Part shown: one piece after another, positions 11,636-40,153 of the stretch | How positions within the stretch are numbered: position 1 is the first letter of the stretch | Layout of the letters: each line of letters opens with the position of its first letter | From: Prochilodus magdalenae | Taxonomy: Eukaryota > Chordata > Actinopteri > Characiformes > Prochilodontidae | Direction of reading: 5' to 3' | DNA length: 64,000 nt | Assembly (NCBI GenBank): GCA_024036415.1 | Contig: JAMWET010000582.1 | Location: 385,001-449,000, forward strand | Translations under genes and position numbers: made by a program | Notes under the pieces: generated by a model | Told to the model about the DNA's origin: nothing | Seen by the model: the letters and a program-made list of their open reading frames with translations, nothing else | Database searches by the model: none

Positions 11636-13161
11636 CCACAGATTACTGTACTGAGATTACAGATTACTATACTGAGATTACAGATTACTGTACTGAGAGC
11701 ACAGATTACTGTACTGAGATTACAGATTACTGTACTGAGACCACAGATTACTATACTGAGATTACAGATTACTATACTGAGATTACAGATTACTGTACTG
11801 AGATTAAAGATTACTATACTGAGACTACAGATTACTGTACTGAGATTACAGATTACTATACTGAGATTACAGATTACTGTACTAAAACTACAGATTACTA
11901 TACTGAGATTACAGATTACTATACTGAGACCACAGATTACTGTACTGAGACCACAGATTACTATACTGAGATTACAGATTACTATACTGAGACCACAGAT
12001 TACTGTACTGAGATTACAGATTACTATACTGAGACTACAGATTACTGTACTGAGATTACAGATTACTATACTGAGACTACAGATTACTGTACTGAGATTA
12101 CAGATTACTATACTGAGATTACAGATTACTGTACTAAGACTACAGATTACTGTACAGAGACCACAGATTACTATACTGAGATTACATATTACTGTACTGA
12201 GACCACATTTTACTGTACTGAGACTACAGATTACTATACTGAGAGCACAGATTACTATACTGAGATTACAGATTACTGTACTAAGACTACAGATTACTAT
12301 ACTAAGATTACAGATTACTGTACAGAGACTACAGATTACTATACTAAGATTACAGATTACTGTACAGAGACTACAGATTACTATACTAAGATTACAGATT
12401 ACTGTACTGAGACTACAGATTACTTTACTAAAACTACAGATTACTGTACTGAGATTACAGATTACTATACTGAGACTACAGATTACTGTACTGAGATTAC
12501 AGATTACTATACTGAGACTACAGATTACTATACTGAGACCACAGATTACTATACTGAGATTACATATTACTGTACTGAGACCACATTTTACTGTACTGAG
12601 AGCACAGATTACTATACTGAGACCACAGATTACTATACTGACAGCACAGATTACTATACTGAGACTACAGATTACTTTACTAAAACTACATATTACTGTA
12701 CTAAGATTACAGATTACTGTACAGAGACTACAGATTACTATACTAAGATTACAGATTACTGTACAGAGACCACAGATTACTATACTAAGATTACAGATTA
12801 CTGTACTGAGACTACAGATTACTTTACTAAAACTACAGATTACTGTACTGAGACTACAGATTACTGTACTGAGACTACAGATTACTATACTGAGACCACA
12901 GATTACTATACTGAGACTACAGATTACTGTACTGAGACCACATTCTACTGTACTGAGATTACAGATTACTATACTGAGACCACAGATTACTATACTGAGA
13001 CCACAGATTACTATACTGAGACTACAGATTACTGTACTGAGACCACATTCTACTGTACTGAGACTACAGATTACTGTACTGAGAACACATTTTACTGTAC
13101 CGAGACCACAGATTATTATACTGAGACCACAGATTACTGTACTGAGACCACAGATTACTGT
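11636..13161. repeat. 21-bp minisatellite, about 72 copies
   Basis: Tandem units of the form ACAGATTACTGTACTGAGAT plus one base, with two alternating main variants (TACTGTACTGAGA and TACTATACTGAGA) and many point variants. The period of 21 bp keeps a plus-strand frame open for 537 codons (11555-13168), which encodes a seven-residue repeat such as LQITVLR/LQITILR. I treat this as a repeat artefact: no family resemblance, and no codon pattern beyond the repeat itself. It lies in the 5' flank of micall2. Confidence 0.95.
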
Positions 13162-14105
13162 ATTGTAATGCTTTATGGCCTCTATAATAATTCATAGCCT
13201 ATTAAAGGTAGTTGCCCAGCTACACCAGTCACACAGAAAGTGATGATGTCACAGTGTGATGTCAAAAAGTTGCTATTTTATGATACAATTGATTTAAATA
13301 CAATAATATGATTTATCTCACAGTTATGGACCAGTATCTCAGAATGATGACTTGCTCTCTCATAATAATAGAATTCTGTTTAAAAATTATGAACGGCTCT
13401 CTCATTCTGTACTACATCATCATTATAAAAGTCTTATAATTACTAATATCTCATAACTGTGACTTCATTATGACTCTCATTAAAATCATTATTAACTACC
13501 TCAAACTAGGGCTCATAATAAACTCTTACTGTCTCATATTCGACTCAAGTTCTCACAGTTATGACTTGGTATCTCAGAATAATGATATCCAGATTAGCTT
13601 CTCATAACTCCAAATCAGAATTATAAAACCCCCCATCAGATCCGACTGCCTGTTCGTCAGATACCCAGGCACTCCGCAGTGATCAGCAGGGCTCAGTCTG
13701 CTCTGTGTCCTATCCAGGGACGGGACGGCTGGGACTTTGAGACTTCCTATGCCACCACAGCAGCGTGGATCATGCTCGACTGGGTGTGGCTCCGAGTGAA
13801 AGCCTTTCAGGTGTTGCAAGACTTGTTTGGTCTTGCTGAGTCACATTGACCTGCCACACACACAGGCTCGTGCAGTAGGTGCATGTCAGATCTGGATATC
13901 CCACACAAACTGCTGGACGGAGTTTAAACTCGACCTACGAGCAGTTTAAACCCGTCTCAGACGTGCTCAGGCGTTTACCACACACAGCTGTTCCGCATGT
14001 ACTGCTGTTCATGAAGGGCACTCCCCCCCCCACCCAACCCCCGCACCGGCAGCTCTCCGTGGCCCTCTGGTGGGCTGTGTATGTTTGTTTGTATGTAGGA
14101 ATACT
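13162..14105. other. Intergenic stretch, AT-rich then unique
   Basis: 13169-13620 is AT-rich and repetitive in style, with recurring TCTCATAAT and TCTCATAACTGTGAC-like words; it is probably an old decayed repeat. 13620-14105 is unique sequence. No exon recognised. Confidence 0.45.
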
Positions 14106-14646
<541 letters not shown>

Positions 14647-15113
14647 ATGCAGTGGGTGCCCATCATCATCCATAATGGACAGCAGTTTGTGCAGTGTCCT
14701 TCTCTCCGCCACCTTCACCACCGAGTCCAGCTCCACACCAACAACTGACCCTGCTCAGCTGACTAGCCTGTCGCTTCTTCCCAGCACACCACAGCATAGA
14801 GGAGACAGCTGGACACCAGTCTGATAGAACATCTGCAGGAGCTTCCTACAGACGCTGAAGGAACCCAGTCTGATAGAACATCTGCAGGAGCTTCCTACAG
14901 ACGCTGAAGGAACCCAGTCTGATAGAACATCTGCAGGAGCTTCCTACAGACGCTGAAGGAACCCAGTCTGATAGAACATCTGCAGGAGCTTCCTACAGAC
15001 GCTGAAGGAACCCAGTCTGATAGAACATCTGCAGGAGCTTCCTACAGACGCTGAAGGAACCCAGTCTGATAGAACATCTGCAGGAGCTCCTTACAGACGC
15101 TGAAGGAACCCAA
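14647..15113 (-). mobile_element. Non-LTR retrotransposon remnant, C-terminal ORF part
   Basis: Read on the minus strand, the sequence contains the fragments KLLQMFYQTG, then LCCGVLGRSDRL with frame breaks, then [19 protein letters not shown] and [11 protein letters not shown]. This order and wording resemble the region after the reverse transcriptase core of fish LINE polyproteins (thumb region and C-terminal tail: YxxxVxSVL, W, then a leucine-rich segment and a HPLH motif). The frame is broken several times. Part of the element is expanded as a 49-bp tandem repeat, and the element is cut at HPLH by the GATA/GACA microsatellite. The exact clade is not determined. Confidence 0.55.
14817..15112. 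repeat. 49-bp tandem repeat, 6 copies
   Basis: CTGATAGAACATCTGCAGG recurs at 14821, 14870, 14919, 14968, 15017 and 15066, a strict 49-bp period with almost no divergence. The unit corresponds, on the minus strand, to the KLLQMFYQTG coding segment of the LINE remnant that contains it, so it was amplified after insertion. Near-identity of the units indicates recent expansion. Confidence 0.93.
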
Positions 15114-18060
15114 CATCCCCACCCTTTTCATCCGGTCCACTTGCAGCATGGAGTGACGCCACTTGGGCAGTCCATTCCCGGTTGTAAGATCTGGGGCCCC
15201 ATATCAGCCACATGTGAAGAACACAGTTGGGGCTAATCTGGCCCAAAGGCTCACCACAAGATGTGGGTCAAATCTGGAACCGATCCACACCAGACTTGTC
15301 TCACGTGGCCCAACCTTGAGGGACAGCCAAGATGACGCTGGCATGTTGCAGGATGACCATGCCGGGACTCATTGGGGTCAGATTGTGAAAGAGCCATTCA
15401 GGGAAGATTCATTCATTCTCTAAGAGTCTTATCCTTCTGGCTTGTGTGGGTGTCTGAAGCCTGTCCTAGAAGGGAAACCAGGCCACCAGGGCTTTTTCAA
15501 TTCCGGAACGAGACTCATGGACCAGACAGTCTGGTTTTGAGAACTCACGAGATTTACACTGACCCCTATGAAACTGAAGCAAAGGCAGTAATGATGGGTA
15601 AACCTTTTGTCACTCGACAGCTATGGCCCACGGTTGACTCTGTGGTTTGTTCATTGCTATCAATGCTGGGAATCCTGAGCCGAAGCAAAGCCTTAACATT
15701 CCCGTTTCCCGTTTGTCTTTGAGCTGCACTGGCAAAACACTGACCTCACAGTCTTCAGAGTTTCAGGCTTCCAGGCCACAGATTAGAATGTGTCATTGGT
15801 GTTATGGATAAACAGTACAGGGCCCATGATCCTAAACAGGTCCTCCAAATGGTCACTAGTTTCACTCTCTCGGGCCTTTATGACTTCGCTGGAGCAAAGG
15901 TGTAGACCGGTTTGGTGAGATCCAAGGACTAGTTTGAGAACCACTGCTACAAAGTTTTGCTCAGCTAAGGCTTGCAACAGCTACTGAACACTGAGTGGAG
16001 GTTTGTTACCTACCTCACGTCCCTTCAGTCTTTTTATCAAAAGTACCCACCATATTGTAGGTGACTAGCGCTAAGATTAGACACCCCTGGGATCAGATAA
16101 GGCTGAACTTAGCGCTAAGGGCCAGTATGGGTGCAGGTTCCAACGAGCAGTAGATCACGTGATCGGACATTTGAAAGCTGAGCAGTTGCCTAATCAAGTA
16201 GACTCCCTCCACCGGCCCTGTAAAGTACCCACCCTGTGTCGGGTAGTGTTGGGGTGCTGGCATCACAGCTGTGCCTGTGCCTGGAGCTTTGCTGGACTGC
16301 TGCTCCTGTAGTTTGTACATACCTTGTTGACCGTGCTGGGTCAAGAACACAACACACTGCCGGTTACAACCAAAGGCCGGGTGTTGATGCCATGGTAACC
16401 ATGGGAAAGTGCATCTCTGGTTGGCCAGGGATCTTTAAAAACATACTGGCAGGCAGGGTAATTATATCAAGGCGCCCCTGGGCACTTAGTACCAGTCCTA
16501 CAAGACCGGGCTCCAGTAGATTTGAATAGGGAGGGGCCTTTAAACCTGAAACTGAAAGCCACGTTACCGTTTCAACAACGCGCTTTTGGTATTTGGCTGA
16601 GATCAAGGAGAGTGGAATTCCTCCTGCCTAGGTCTCAACAGTGAAATGACTGAAGGGTGGGGTCTCCTAGAGGTGATTTTCTTTGGCCAGCAGTCCCCAA
16701 ACCATTGTACACACCAACATGTGTCCAGATTTGGATCCTCCAGCTCAGGATTATGGATTTCAGCCAGTCTCAGAAACGTGTCATTGGGATTTGGAACAAG
16801 GGCCATACAAAGCTCTGCTCCACCTTTAAGCACCCCTGTGCCCGGGGAAAGTACCTGACCAGCTGATTTAGGTTTGTTGTGGCGGAGAATGTTGTGTAGA
16901 AGTGTGGTGTAGAACCTTCGCAGGACGATTTGCATACAAAGCAACAGAAACTGCCTCACCAAGTCAAGGAGAACAGAAGTGAACCAAGGACGGATCCCTG
17001 AGGAACTCCAGATTGATAGGTTTCAGAAGAGGCTACCCTTCATGGATGGAGACCCAACATTTTCATCCTCCACCCATATACACACAGGAGCAATGAGCAC
17101 ACACTGGAGCAGTGGGCAGCCCAATCCACCTCCCCCAGAGAGCAGATGGTTGGGGGGTTAGGCGTCTTGCTCAAGGGCACTTCAGTCATGTCTTGCCATG
17201 ACAGGGAACTGAACCTACAACCTTCCGGGCACTGGGTTCTTTCTAGAACCTCCAGCCCATGACTGGCCCCTATAGTTACACCGGCTCAAGTAGGGCAAGT
17301 TGCACTTACAGCCAACAGCAGGGTGACTCGGCTGTTAACCAAAGACTCTGGGAAACATATTCACCAACTGCAAAGCGACATCGAACGGTCGTCGTCCTTT
17401 CTCAGATCATCTGCCACCAAACGCAGGTTCCTACTTCACTACAGAGGCAGCTCAAGTTCTTCAAGTTCAAGCTCCAGTCTTAACTAGCGGCCATCCATCA
17501 TCCACCACGTCTCCGGTACAGGGCATTCCGGAAGAATGGTACAGCACATGTGGTCCATGACCTCAAGTTCTCCCATGCTGAGATCATTCCACCGGCTTCC
17601 TGCTGAAGCATGATTCAGACTTAACGTTCTGGTTCCCACACTTCAAGAGGTCTCGGCTCTTCATTACCCTGTTCCAGAACTACACCTGTATGCCAGCTTT
17701 GAACCTAAACTCTGACTGGTGGGGAACTTTATCCAGAACTCTGTCTAGAGTCCCGTAGCTCCTTTCACCCCGGGTCAGGACCTCTTTAAGGAATACCTGC
17801 ACTGTGGAGATTTTCTGGAATTTCTTCAAGAATGTTCTGGAATTCTGGAAATGGTTTCTTGTTGGACCGCTGTAAAGTTCTCACTATAAGCTCACACCAT
17901 GTACCAACAGTACCTAAAGCAGCCAAGGAGCTACAGTCTTCCGTGCGACTCCATTTGGTTTCCAGTTTTCTAATATTTTAATGTTTGAGATGAGCCGAAT
18001 GGGTTTTTTGTGAAGCAGGAAACCCCCCCACCCTCTCCCTGTACTGAACACCACGCACTC
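15114..18060. other. Intergenic stretch without recognised gene
   Basis: About 2.9 kb. I found no coding exon with family features. 15180-15370 contains TGGGCC/GGCCCA-rich wording typical of decayed fish interspersed repeats. An interspersed repeat remnant is at about 17070-17240. The remainder appears unique. Confidence 0.45.
17070..17240 (+). repeat. Interspersed repeat remnant (SINE-like)
   Basis: Contains CTTGCTCAAGGGCACTTCAG, a phrase shared by an abundant fish interspersed repeat, and continues with CAGGGAACTGAACCTACAAC and TTCCGGG. I recognise the wording from fish genomes but cannot assign the family firmly. Confidence 0.45.
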
Positions 18061-18077
18061 GGACTGTCAGCACACGT

Positions 18078-18083
18078 TTTATT
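18078..18083 (-). terminator. Candidate polyadenylation signal (AATAAA)
   Basis: AATAAA on the minus strand followed by CGTGTGCTG. It is one of several candidates downstream of gaa, so assignment as the real 3' end is tentative. Confidence 0.25.
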
Positions 18084-20072
18084 AGCAATTTAAAGTGATG
18101 ATTGTTAAAACCGTATGAACTCGACGGTAGTCACCAGTTTTCAATTGCTTTCTAGACCCACTGCGGCCACACGTGTCGTTAATTCAGTCAGATCCAAATG
18201 TACAAAAGGTGCAGAAAGAGCATGATCGTCGTGAGCATCTTGCTGGAAGTCGAAGAACCACATTCAAGTATATTCAAGAAAAGAAAAAAAACAAGAAATC
18301 ACACGCCATCTTTGGGAAACACTATTCAGCCTTAACCCACTCTGGTTTAAATCCTACAATACTTTAAAAAGTCGACTTGTTCAATTCAATACACATCTTT
18401 CTGAAAAATCGTCACAGTTATTAAGTTCACAGAAGCCCAGAGTAGCATGTGTGGAAGCCTGATCAAGCCGGTTAAAGGAGGAGCCATAGTAACTCGATAT
18501 CAAATATCAAAACTATGACTCATTTTCTTAAAGTACTGATTTAGTACCTCATCATACTGAAATTATTCTGAAAGGATTATCTACTTCCTTGGAATTCAGA
18601 AACAGTTAATTAACAACTTCTTGGACACAGTGTCTCAAAGTCTCGGGAAAACAAAACATCATTTCAAAATACATCAAGAAGTTACGGCATTATTAAGGAA
18701 ATACCTCGGTAATATTTCAGAACATTTTGAGGTACTTTCATGAGGTCATGATATAAAGCCAACATTCCATGAACATGAGATATGATGGAAAAATAAATCA
18801 GCTGAGGCACTAAATCAATACATCGTTAATACTGTTATATTTAGTGGAGATATGAAGATATTGGTCCTTATTTTGAGATACCAGTACGGAAGCCAATATT
18901 TTGAAAGGAAAAACTCAGATTCTCAAAAACTCGAAATCAGGTCATTTACGTCAATATATTAAGAAGCAAAGTGTTTCTATTTTATTTTCTGTTTATTTTT
19001 CTATTAATACTCTGAGAATAAAGCCAACACAAGAAAAAATTTTGCTTGGCAGGAAAAGTCTTCCGTAAAATGATCAGTGAGAAATTCAAATTCAGTAAAC
19101 TGAAACTATGAACTCAATCAGTATGAAAGGAACGACAACATCCAATATTGGATTTGAAAGCTATCTGATTATTATAACGCACATAAACACTATTTTATTC
19201 CACAGGCTGAAAACTGAAACTTTCAAGCATTATGTAAACATGGAAAAATATTTTTAATTCTTGAAACTCTTCGAGATGCTTCAATCAATCAGAAAGACCA
19301 CTGACCATACTTTAAAGACCAGACATGAATTAAACCTAGCCTTGAACTACACTGCAAAACTAACAATGTCTCACCATGAAAAACCTTATTAACTCTAGAC
19401 TTGGACTTAATCCGGGTCAGGGCACCAGGTGTCCGAGCAGGCAGCCTACAGCACCTCCCTCTTATACAACACAGGATTCCGTACATTCTTTGTAAAAGCG
19501 AATCACAGTTTGGATGCACTCTATAAGGCACGACGTGTCAGAGGTCTCTCATACGTCTTTCAGTAGTACCATCCAAATGTCGCATCAGCAGGCCTTTACA
19601 ATTACCGCACAGCGTTCCAACCACGCAGAACACGACCCCATTGCTTTCACAGTCAAGTCCGGTTCTCCAGACTGATTTCTGAATTGCTCTCTGGACCAAC
19701 AGACAAACATCAAACATGCAACGGCTGTACAATGTACAATCAAGGTACAATGCTAGTGCAATTAAGCTTAATAAACAGCCCGACATATACAGACACAATC
19801 CTCTGACTCCACCCAACAGCACCGAATTCTGAGGATCTGGACACAGATTCCTAAAAGCACAAGAGCATGAATATCAGTTTAAGCCTGGGAGAAGTTTAAA
19901 ATATACTCTAATCTGCTTCAGTCTTCCGGAAACCCTGTATCAGAAGAGCCACAAGCTCACTGGGAGTTTGTATAACTCACTATGAAAGCCCCTTGAACCC
20001 TTCAACGCAGCAATGACATAACCGTGCCATAAAGATGTGATGCTGGAGGAATGCTGCCAGGAACGGCAAGGG

Positions 20073-20099
20073 TCATCATCATCATCATCATCATCATCA
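20073..20099. repeat. (ATC)n microsatellite
   Basis: About nine ATC trinucleotides, seen directly. The open frames of poly-Ile/Asp/Met across it are artefacts. Confidence 0.9.
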
Positions 20100-21550
20100 A
20101 TCCTTCGTTTGAATCCTTTACTCCAAATGATCGGAACGTAGTGGATGAGTGGATGAGGTGTTGCACGGAATGTGTAAACACAGGAGATGTTGTAATACAC
20201 TTTGCCAAAGTCATGGTGTATTTTCTGCATCCCAGCCGAGTCGTGTCACCTCCAACAGCTATGGAAGCCAACTAAAGGTACTAGACCGTTAGCAGTTAGC
20301 AGCCAAGGCTAAATCATTAGCAGCACATTAAGAACTGCACATCACAGTAAGCGGCCGATGCTTTGTTTAGTACTGGCAGCCCTGCGTGAACCTCCTGCAT
20401 TGGCAGATGTAGCACACGAATATGTCCATCCTGAGGGTGAAACCAGGATGCTACGCATTAAATATGACCAGCTTTAGAGGATGTTACATACACCTTATCA
20501 TAAGTCATAACCTTATGTTTATGGCGAGGTTATGTCACTGTTAATTATGCGCTCTATGTCAGATTGGAATGCACTCTTAAGACATTATAACCATGTCTAT
20601 AGATATTATGAATTTGCTAACAACATGCTTTATGAGCAGTGTTCATAACACGCTACACAGATCTGTCCCAAAAAGCCATAACCTGAAATAACCTGTTATG
20701 ACATGAGATGCATGTTCAAACCTGCCTAGTCATAAAGACACGCTACTCTAAATTACTAACCCCTATGTTGGCTGCTTGTCTTAGCAGGGGGCTAGGTGTG
20801 TTAGTTTTAGTTCCAGGCTGCTTGGGTCTAGAATACAACATATAACTTCTTATAATTGGGTTATGAATCAAATGTCTATCAATAATCTGTACGCATGATG
20901 GCAAGTGTCCACATTTTCACTTTAAGGCATGATACAATCCATTGAAAATGACAGCGGGTGTGCAGATTAAGATCTTCATTCAGAAATCGGTAGCTTGTTT
21001 TTGTGATCAGGCAGGTTGTTGTAATGCTCTATGTAGGCTTGGATCACAGAACACCTAACACATACTACGTTTAAAGCATGTCAATATTAATATGTATATA
21101 ATATGTATATTAATAATTATAATGGCTTTGAATGCTTCATAACATGTTCTGAATGTTCAAAGGCATTCATAGAAAGTGTTATAAACTGGAAGGCTGTTGG
21201 CCAACCACACTCGCTTTCCCTCAATCTTATTGCACGATACCCTTCCCCTGAATGCCTCAAGAACAACAAATGCTAAACAGACACACGTTTCCTGTGATCT
21301 ACCATTTCTCCCAACAAAAACAGCTTCAATCATTTCAAATCGAGGAAGCTCCAACATCCGAGTTACAAATTTAAAACTGAAAATTGTGTTAAAATGTCCC
21401 CTTGAATTCTATTCCCTTTCCTGGTGCTTAACCAGGCTAGTAGTACCATGTGAACTGGCAACCCAGCAAGGATGGAGAATGTATTACAATCAGTAGGCAG
21501 ATGAATTGTCAAACGGCAGCTTGCTTTTTCCTCCCGCTTCTAATAAGGAA

Positions 21551-37036
<15,486 letters not shown>

Positions 37037-37561
37037 GGCTGGTGGCTAGGAACAAAGGGAAGTGAACCAATGGTGTTAAAACTGCAGCAGATCATTTTCT
37101 GATATCCAAATCAAATCAGTACCTGCAGCTGGTTTTAATTCAGGAACAGATCTTAAGATTTGACCAACAGAACTGGGGAACATTCAGCCACGGCAAGCTA
37201 CGGAAACATTTATACCACAACCCCAACAGCAGCATGTAAGGAGCAGCCATGCTGTGTGATTGTATCCGTGTTTGGTAAGTTTCATAGTGAGGAATGTGTG
37301 TTGATGTCCAGATGGAAAGCCAGTAGCTGGTATCTGTAACATTAGCGTTTAGCATTAGCTCCTGATAACTAGCATAGCTAACTGAACAGAAACTAGCTTA
37401 TTTACACAGAGCTTTATTTTACAGGTTTATTGTCCTGCCTGTGTCTGTTTCAACATGTTGCTTCTGTGTGAGCCTCGTGGCGTCTCGCTGTAAACCAGCA
37501 AGTGATGAAATTATTCATGAGCCCATAAAGAAAAGCGCAAAACAGCTCATTTCATTTTAGG

Positions 37562-38180
37562 GCCAAATTATCGAATTGTAGAGGTTCCTAGCGGTATCCT
37601 GTGATAAGCCATCCCATCCAGCTTCATACACAGTTCCTGCAGATTGAGGTTCAGGTAGAGGTGGAGGTGGGGTGACACCAGGCCTTCCGGACGCGTGACA
37701 ACAAACCGTTCATCTTGGCGCCCACCATGGTGCCTCCACACACGGACTCGTGGGTCGTCTCCACCAAGACCAAAGCGGGACTTGTCACTGAAGATAACCC
37801 TCTGTCATCTTGAGTCACTCCATGACAGCCTGCCACGACAACACTGCCGTCTTTGGTGATGTTGAGGTGGTGTTAAGGGCAGTCATCAAAACGCTCTGCA
37901 TGTAGTCCTGCGTGGTGCAGCCGTCTATCAATGGTGCTGGCACTAACAGGATGACTCATGGAGGACATCACTGCTAGCTGAATGTCTGCTATCACGGCTG
38001 TCGGATCAGTCGGCCCGTCCTCGCATGAAACTCAAAATCATTTGCATGTCACATGGTGTGAAACCTACCCACCAAGTTTCAGTCCTGTCAGCTGATTCCT
38101 TCAGGGTGCAGCTACTTGTGCAACTGTTCCCTTAATGATGAGTGCATATCCCATCTCACCGGATGCTACACTTTCACAGC
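37562..38180 (-). mobile_element. Degenerate Tc1-like element (family A), inverted, upstream of gaa coding exon 1
   Basis: Reverse-complement relative of 35436-36355. Minus-strand text includes GACTCAAGATGACAGAGGGT, then GGTGGAGACGACCCACGAGT and ATCACAGGATACCGCTAGGA. The translated fragment RFGLGGDDPRVRVWRHHGG is split over frames. It lies in the intron between the inferred non-coding first exon and coding exon 1 of gaa. Confidence 0.75.
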
Positions 38181-39327
38181 CATTGTGTAATCAAGGACCA
38201 CCTACAGAAGAGACGTGTGGAACTGTCTTCGTTTAGTTTCTGTCCTTCAGTGTAACAATGTTCACATCTACACAGCCTCCCTGACTTTCATCCTTCGGTC
38301 AGCTCCTCTGCTCTTAGATCAGCCCGGCATACACACTGACTCCCTGGCCAACACGTTTCAGACGAACCGCTGACGATGCAGACTGGTGGACAGAGTCACA
38401 TGAGAGGCGTCGCACAAACACTAAGAGAACCTGAAGCTCAGATCGATGAAACTCCAGTATGTACTACACCACCACCTCAGCATCCACAGTAAACATCTAA
38501 CGTGGGCTGGGAAGCCTGAAGGCGTCGCACACCTCCCCAAACAACCCAGCAGTCTTTATGGCTCAGCTAGCAGAGTTACGCAGACAGCGCCAATACAGAA
38601 GTCACTGCAGGTTAGCTAACAGCTAATTAGCTTTCTAGCCTTATTTTCTGGGAAAGCCCTTAACTAAAAACTGCATATACATCCTATTTAAAGTGAATTC
38701 TGATCTTCGTTAGATGTAGTTAACCGAATTAGCCCATATGTAGGGAAAAATGCCCTGTCTGAGCAGCAATATACGACAAGCTAGCTATGCTAGCGAGCTA
38801 TGTTATGCTAATTCCGCTAGTTGTCCGGTTAATACAGTTAGATAGGGATGTAGCTTAGCCAACTAGCTTTAACTTCGTTTCATAGGCTGCCCGGCCATAA
38901 ACATTACTTAACTATGTTTTATGTAAGCTAAAGGGTTTAAGTCTTTATAATAAATCCAGAATATGATTGACACCATTTGGGTTTATAAACACAACCACTA
39001 AGAAATATGAGAAGACTGTTGTGACTGTATAGCTTATGAGTTAGCATAGCTTGCTAATGTTAGTTGCACCAACTTGCACTGACAGGCAGACTGACAGCGG
39101 CTAATTCTCCCAGTTCTCTTTCTGTTCAGGGGTTAACTGCAGATTTAAATAAATAAATAAAATATTATTTTTCATTTTAAACGACACAATTCACGAGCTG
39201 TTGGAAGCTGTTAGGTTTCATAATAGGATGTCACGTACTGCAGCACTAACACACCCCGCAGACAGTGCAGCCCAGTGAACACACGGTTACTCGAATTGAT
39301 AATTTTTAAAATATGTCATTAATGTAC
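38181..39327. other. Intron or 5' flank of gaa, no feature
   Basis: Largely unique AT-rich sequence with GCTAGCTA/TTAGCTA-rich stretches at 38620-38870 and 39040-39060. I see no coding exon. Confidence 0.4.
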
Positions 39328-39560
39328 CTCGGAGACTCTTCTGACTGAAGACGATGAGTTCTGGAAATGTTACATGCCGGTGTCAGCACCAGTAACCTTT
39401 GTAGCCAGTGGCAAGTCTGACCTCTCCCCCAAAACACAGCCTACTTCGTAGCCCGTGTTTGGGTCTACACACACCGTGTCTCAAATGTCTCAATGTTGTC
39501 ACTAGGTAGCTAGTGCACTACGCGTGTTCGGACATGCTGGTTTCCGCGCGCAATAGTGCA
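39328..39560 (-). promoter_or_regulatory. Candidate non-coding first exon and promoter of gaa
   Basis: Coding exon 1 begins at an acceptor, so an upstream exon must exist. A minus-strand donor GTACAT follows CTCCGAG at 39328, in a stretch that becomes CpG-containing further upstream (TTCCGCGCGCAATAGTGCAC near 39541). No TATA box seen. Position is inferred, not shown. Confidence 0.3.
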
Positions 39561-40039
39561 CTTCATGTCTACTAGGGAGCGGTTTGGGACGCAGCCATTT
39601 AAAGGGACTCAGCGCAGCCAGCGTCAAGAACCACACCTCCGTCTAGTGGTCTGGAGCTCGTTTGACCTGTCGTTTATTCCCATCCTCAGGTTCCTTAGTT
39701 CATTTGACAAACAAGAACAAGATTTGATTATTCCTTGAGCGCTGTTACTGCATCATGGCCAATCAAAACCAACATGCTCTCCGCCAAGTCCTGCCGTTCT
39801 CGGCCCTCTGATCACTGATCTTATCTGAAGACACCTCAGAACAGCTGTAGGCTTAGCTACTCAGTCTACTCCATCTGTGGTGCTCAGCTGTGGATAGGTG
39901 TTCAGGAGTTTATATGGGAGATCACAAAACGGACCTCATTAAAGTTTGATCTCGATTATTACCAAGCAGTAAGCAGTATACAGCACCTACAGGTGTAGTA
40001 TATGGGTGCAGCATGCAGTAAATACTGGTGCAGTATTTA
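39561..40039. other. Intergenic, upstream of gaa
   Basis: Unique sequence leading into the 44-bp array. From 39970 on it becomes similar to array units in degenerate form (AGTATACAGCACC, GGTGCAGTATTTACTGG). No gene seen. Confidence 0.4.
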
Positions 40040-40153
40040 CTGGTTTAGTATGGAGTATACAGTCTATAGTGGTGCTGTATACAGTTTATACTGGGGTGTT
40101 AGGTAGTGTATAGTGGTGCTGTATACAGTTTATACCGGGGTGTTAGGTAGTGT
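40040..40153. repeat. Two and a half array units in inverted orientation
   Basis: Reads TAGTGGTGCTGTATACAGTT and GGGGTGTTAGGTAGTGTATA, the reverse complement of the units in the main array that starts at 40154. The junction at about 40153 forms a perfect-looking head-to-head palindrome of tens of bases. Confidence 0.9.

Larger units (their letters stand above)
18061..21550 (-). other. 3' flank / possible long 3' UTR of gaa
   Basis: This 3.5-kb stretch lies immediately downstream of the gaa stop codon at 21551 in transcript direction. It is AT-rich and holds no recognised exon. Minus-strand AATAAA signals occur, for example at 18078-18083 (followed by a GT-rich tract in transcript direction), near 18981 and near 19193. 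I cannot say which is used. 20480-20760 and 21060-21180 contain recurring CATAACATGTT/GTTATAA words that look like a decayed MITE. The rest is unremarkable. Confidence 0.4.

Noticed and set aside
11555..13168. 537-codon open frame with LQITVLR-type repeats
   Set aside because: Produced entirely by a 21-bp tandem repeat that happens to lack stops; no start context, domain or splice structure.
19940..20275. Poly-Asp/poly-Met/poly-Ile proteins
   Set aside because: They only reflect an ATC microsatellite read in three frames.
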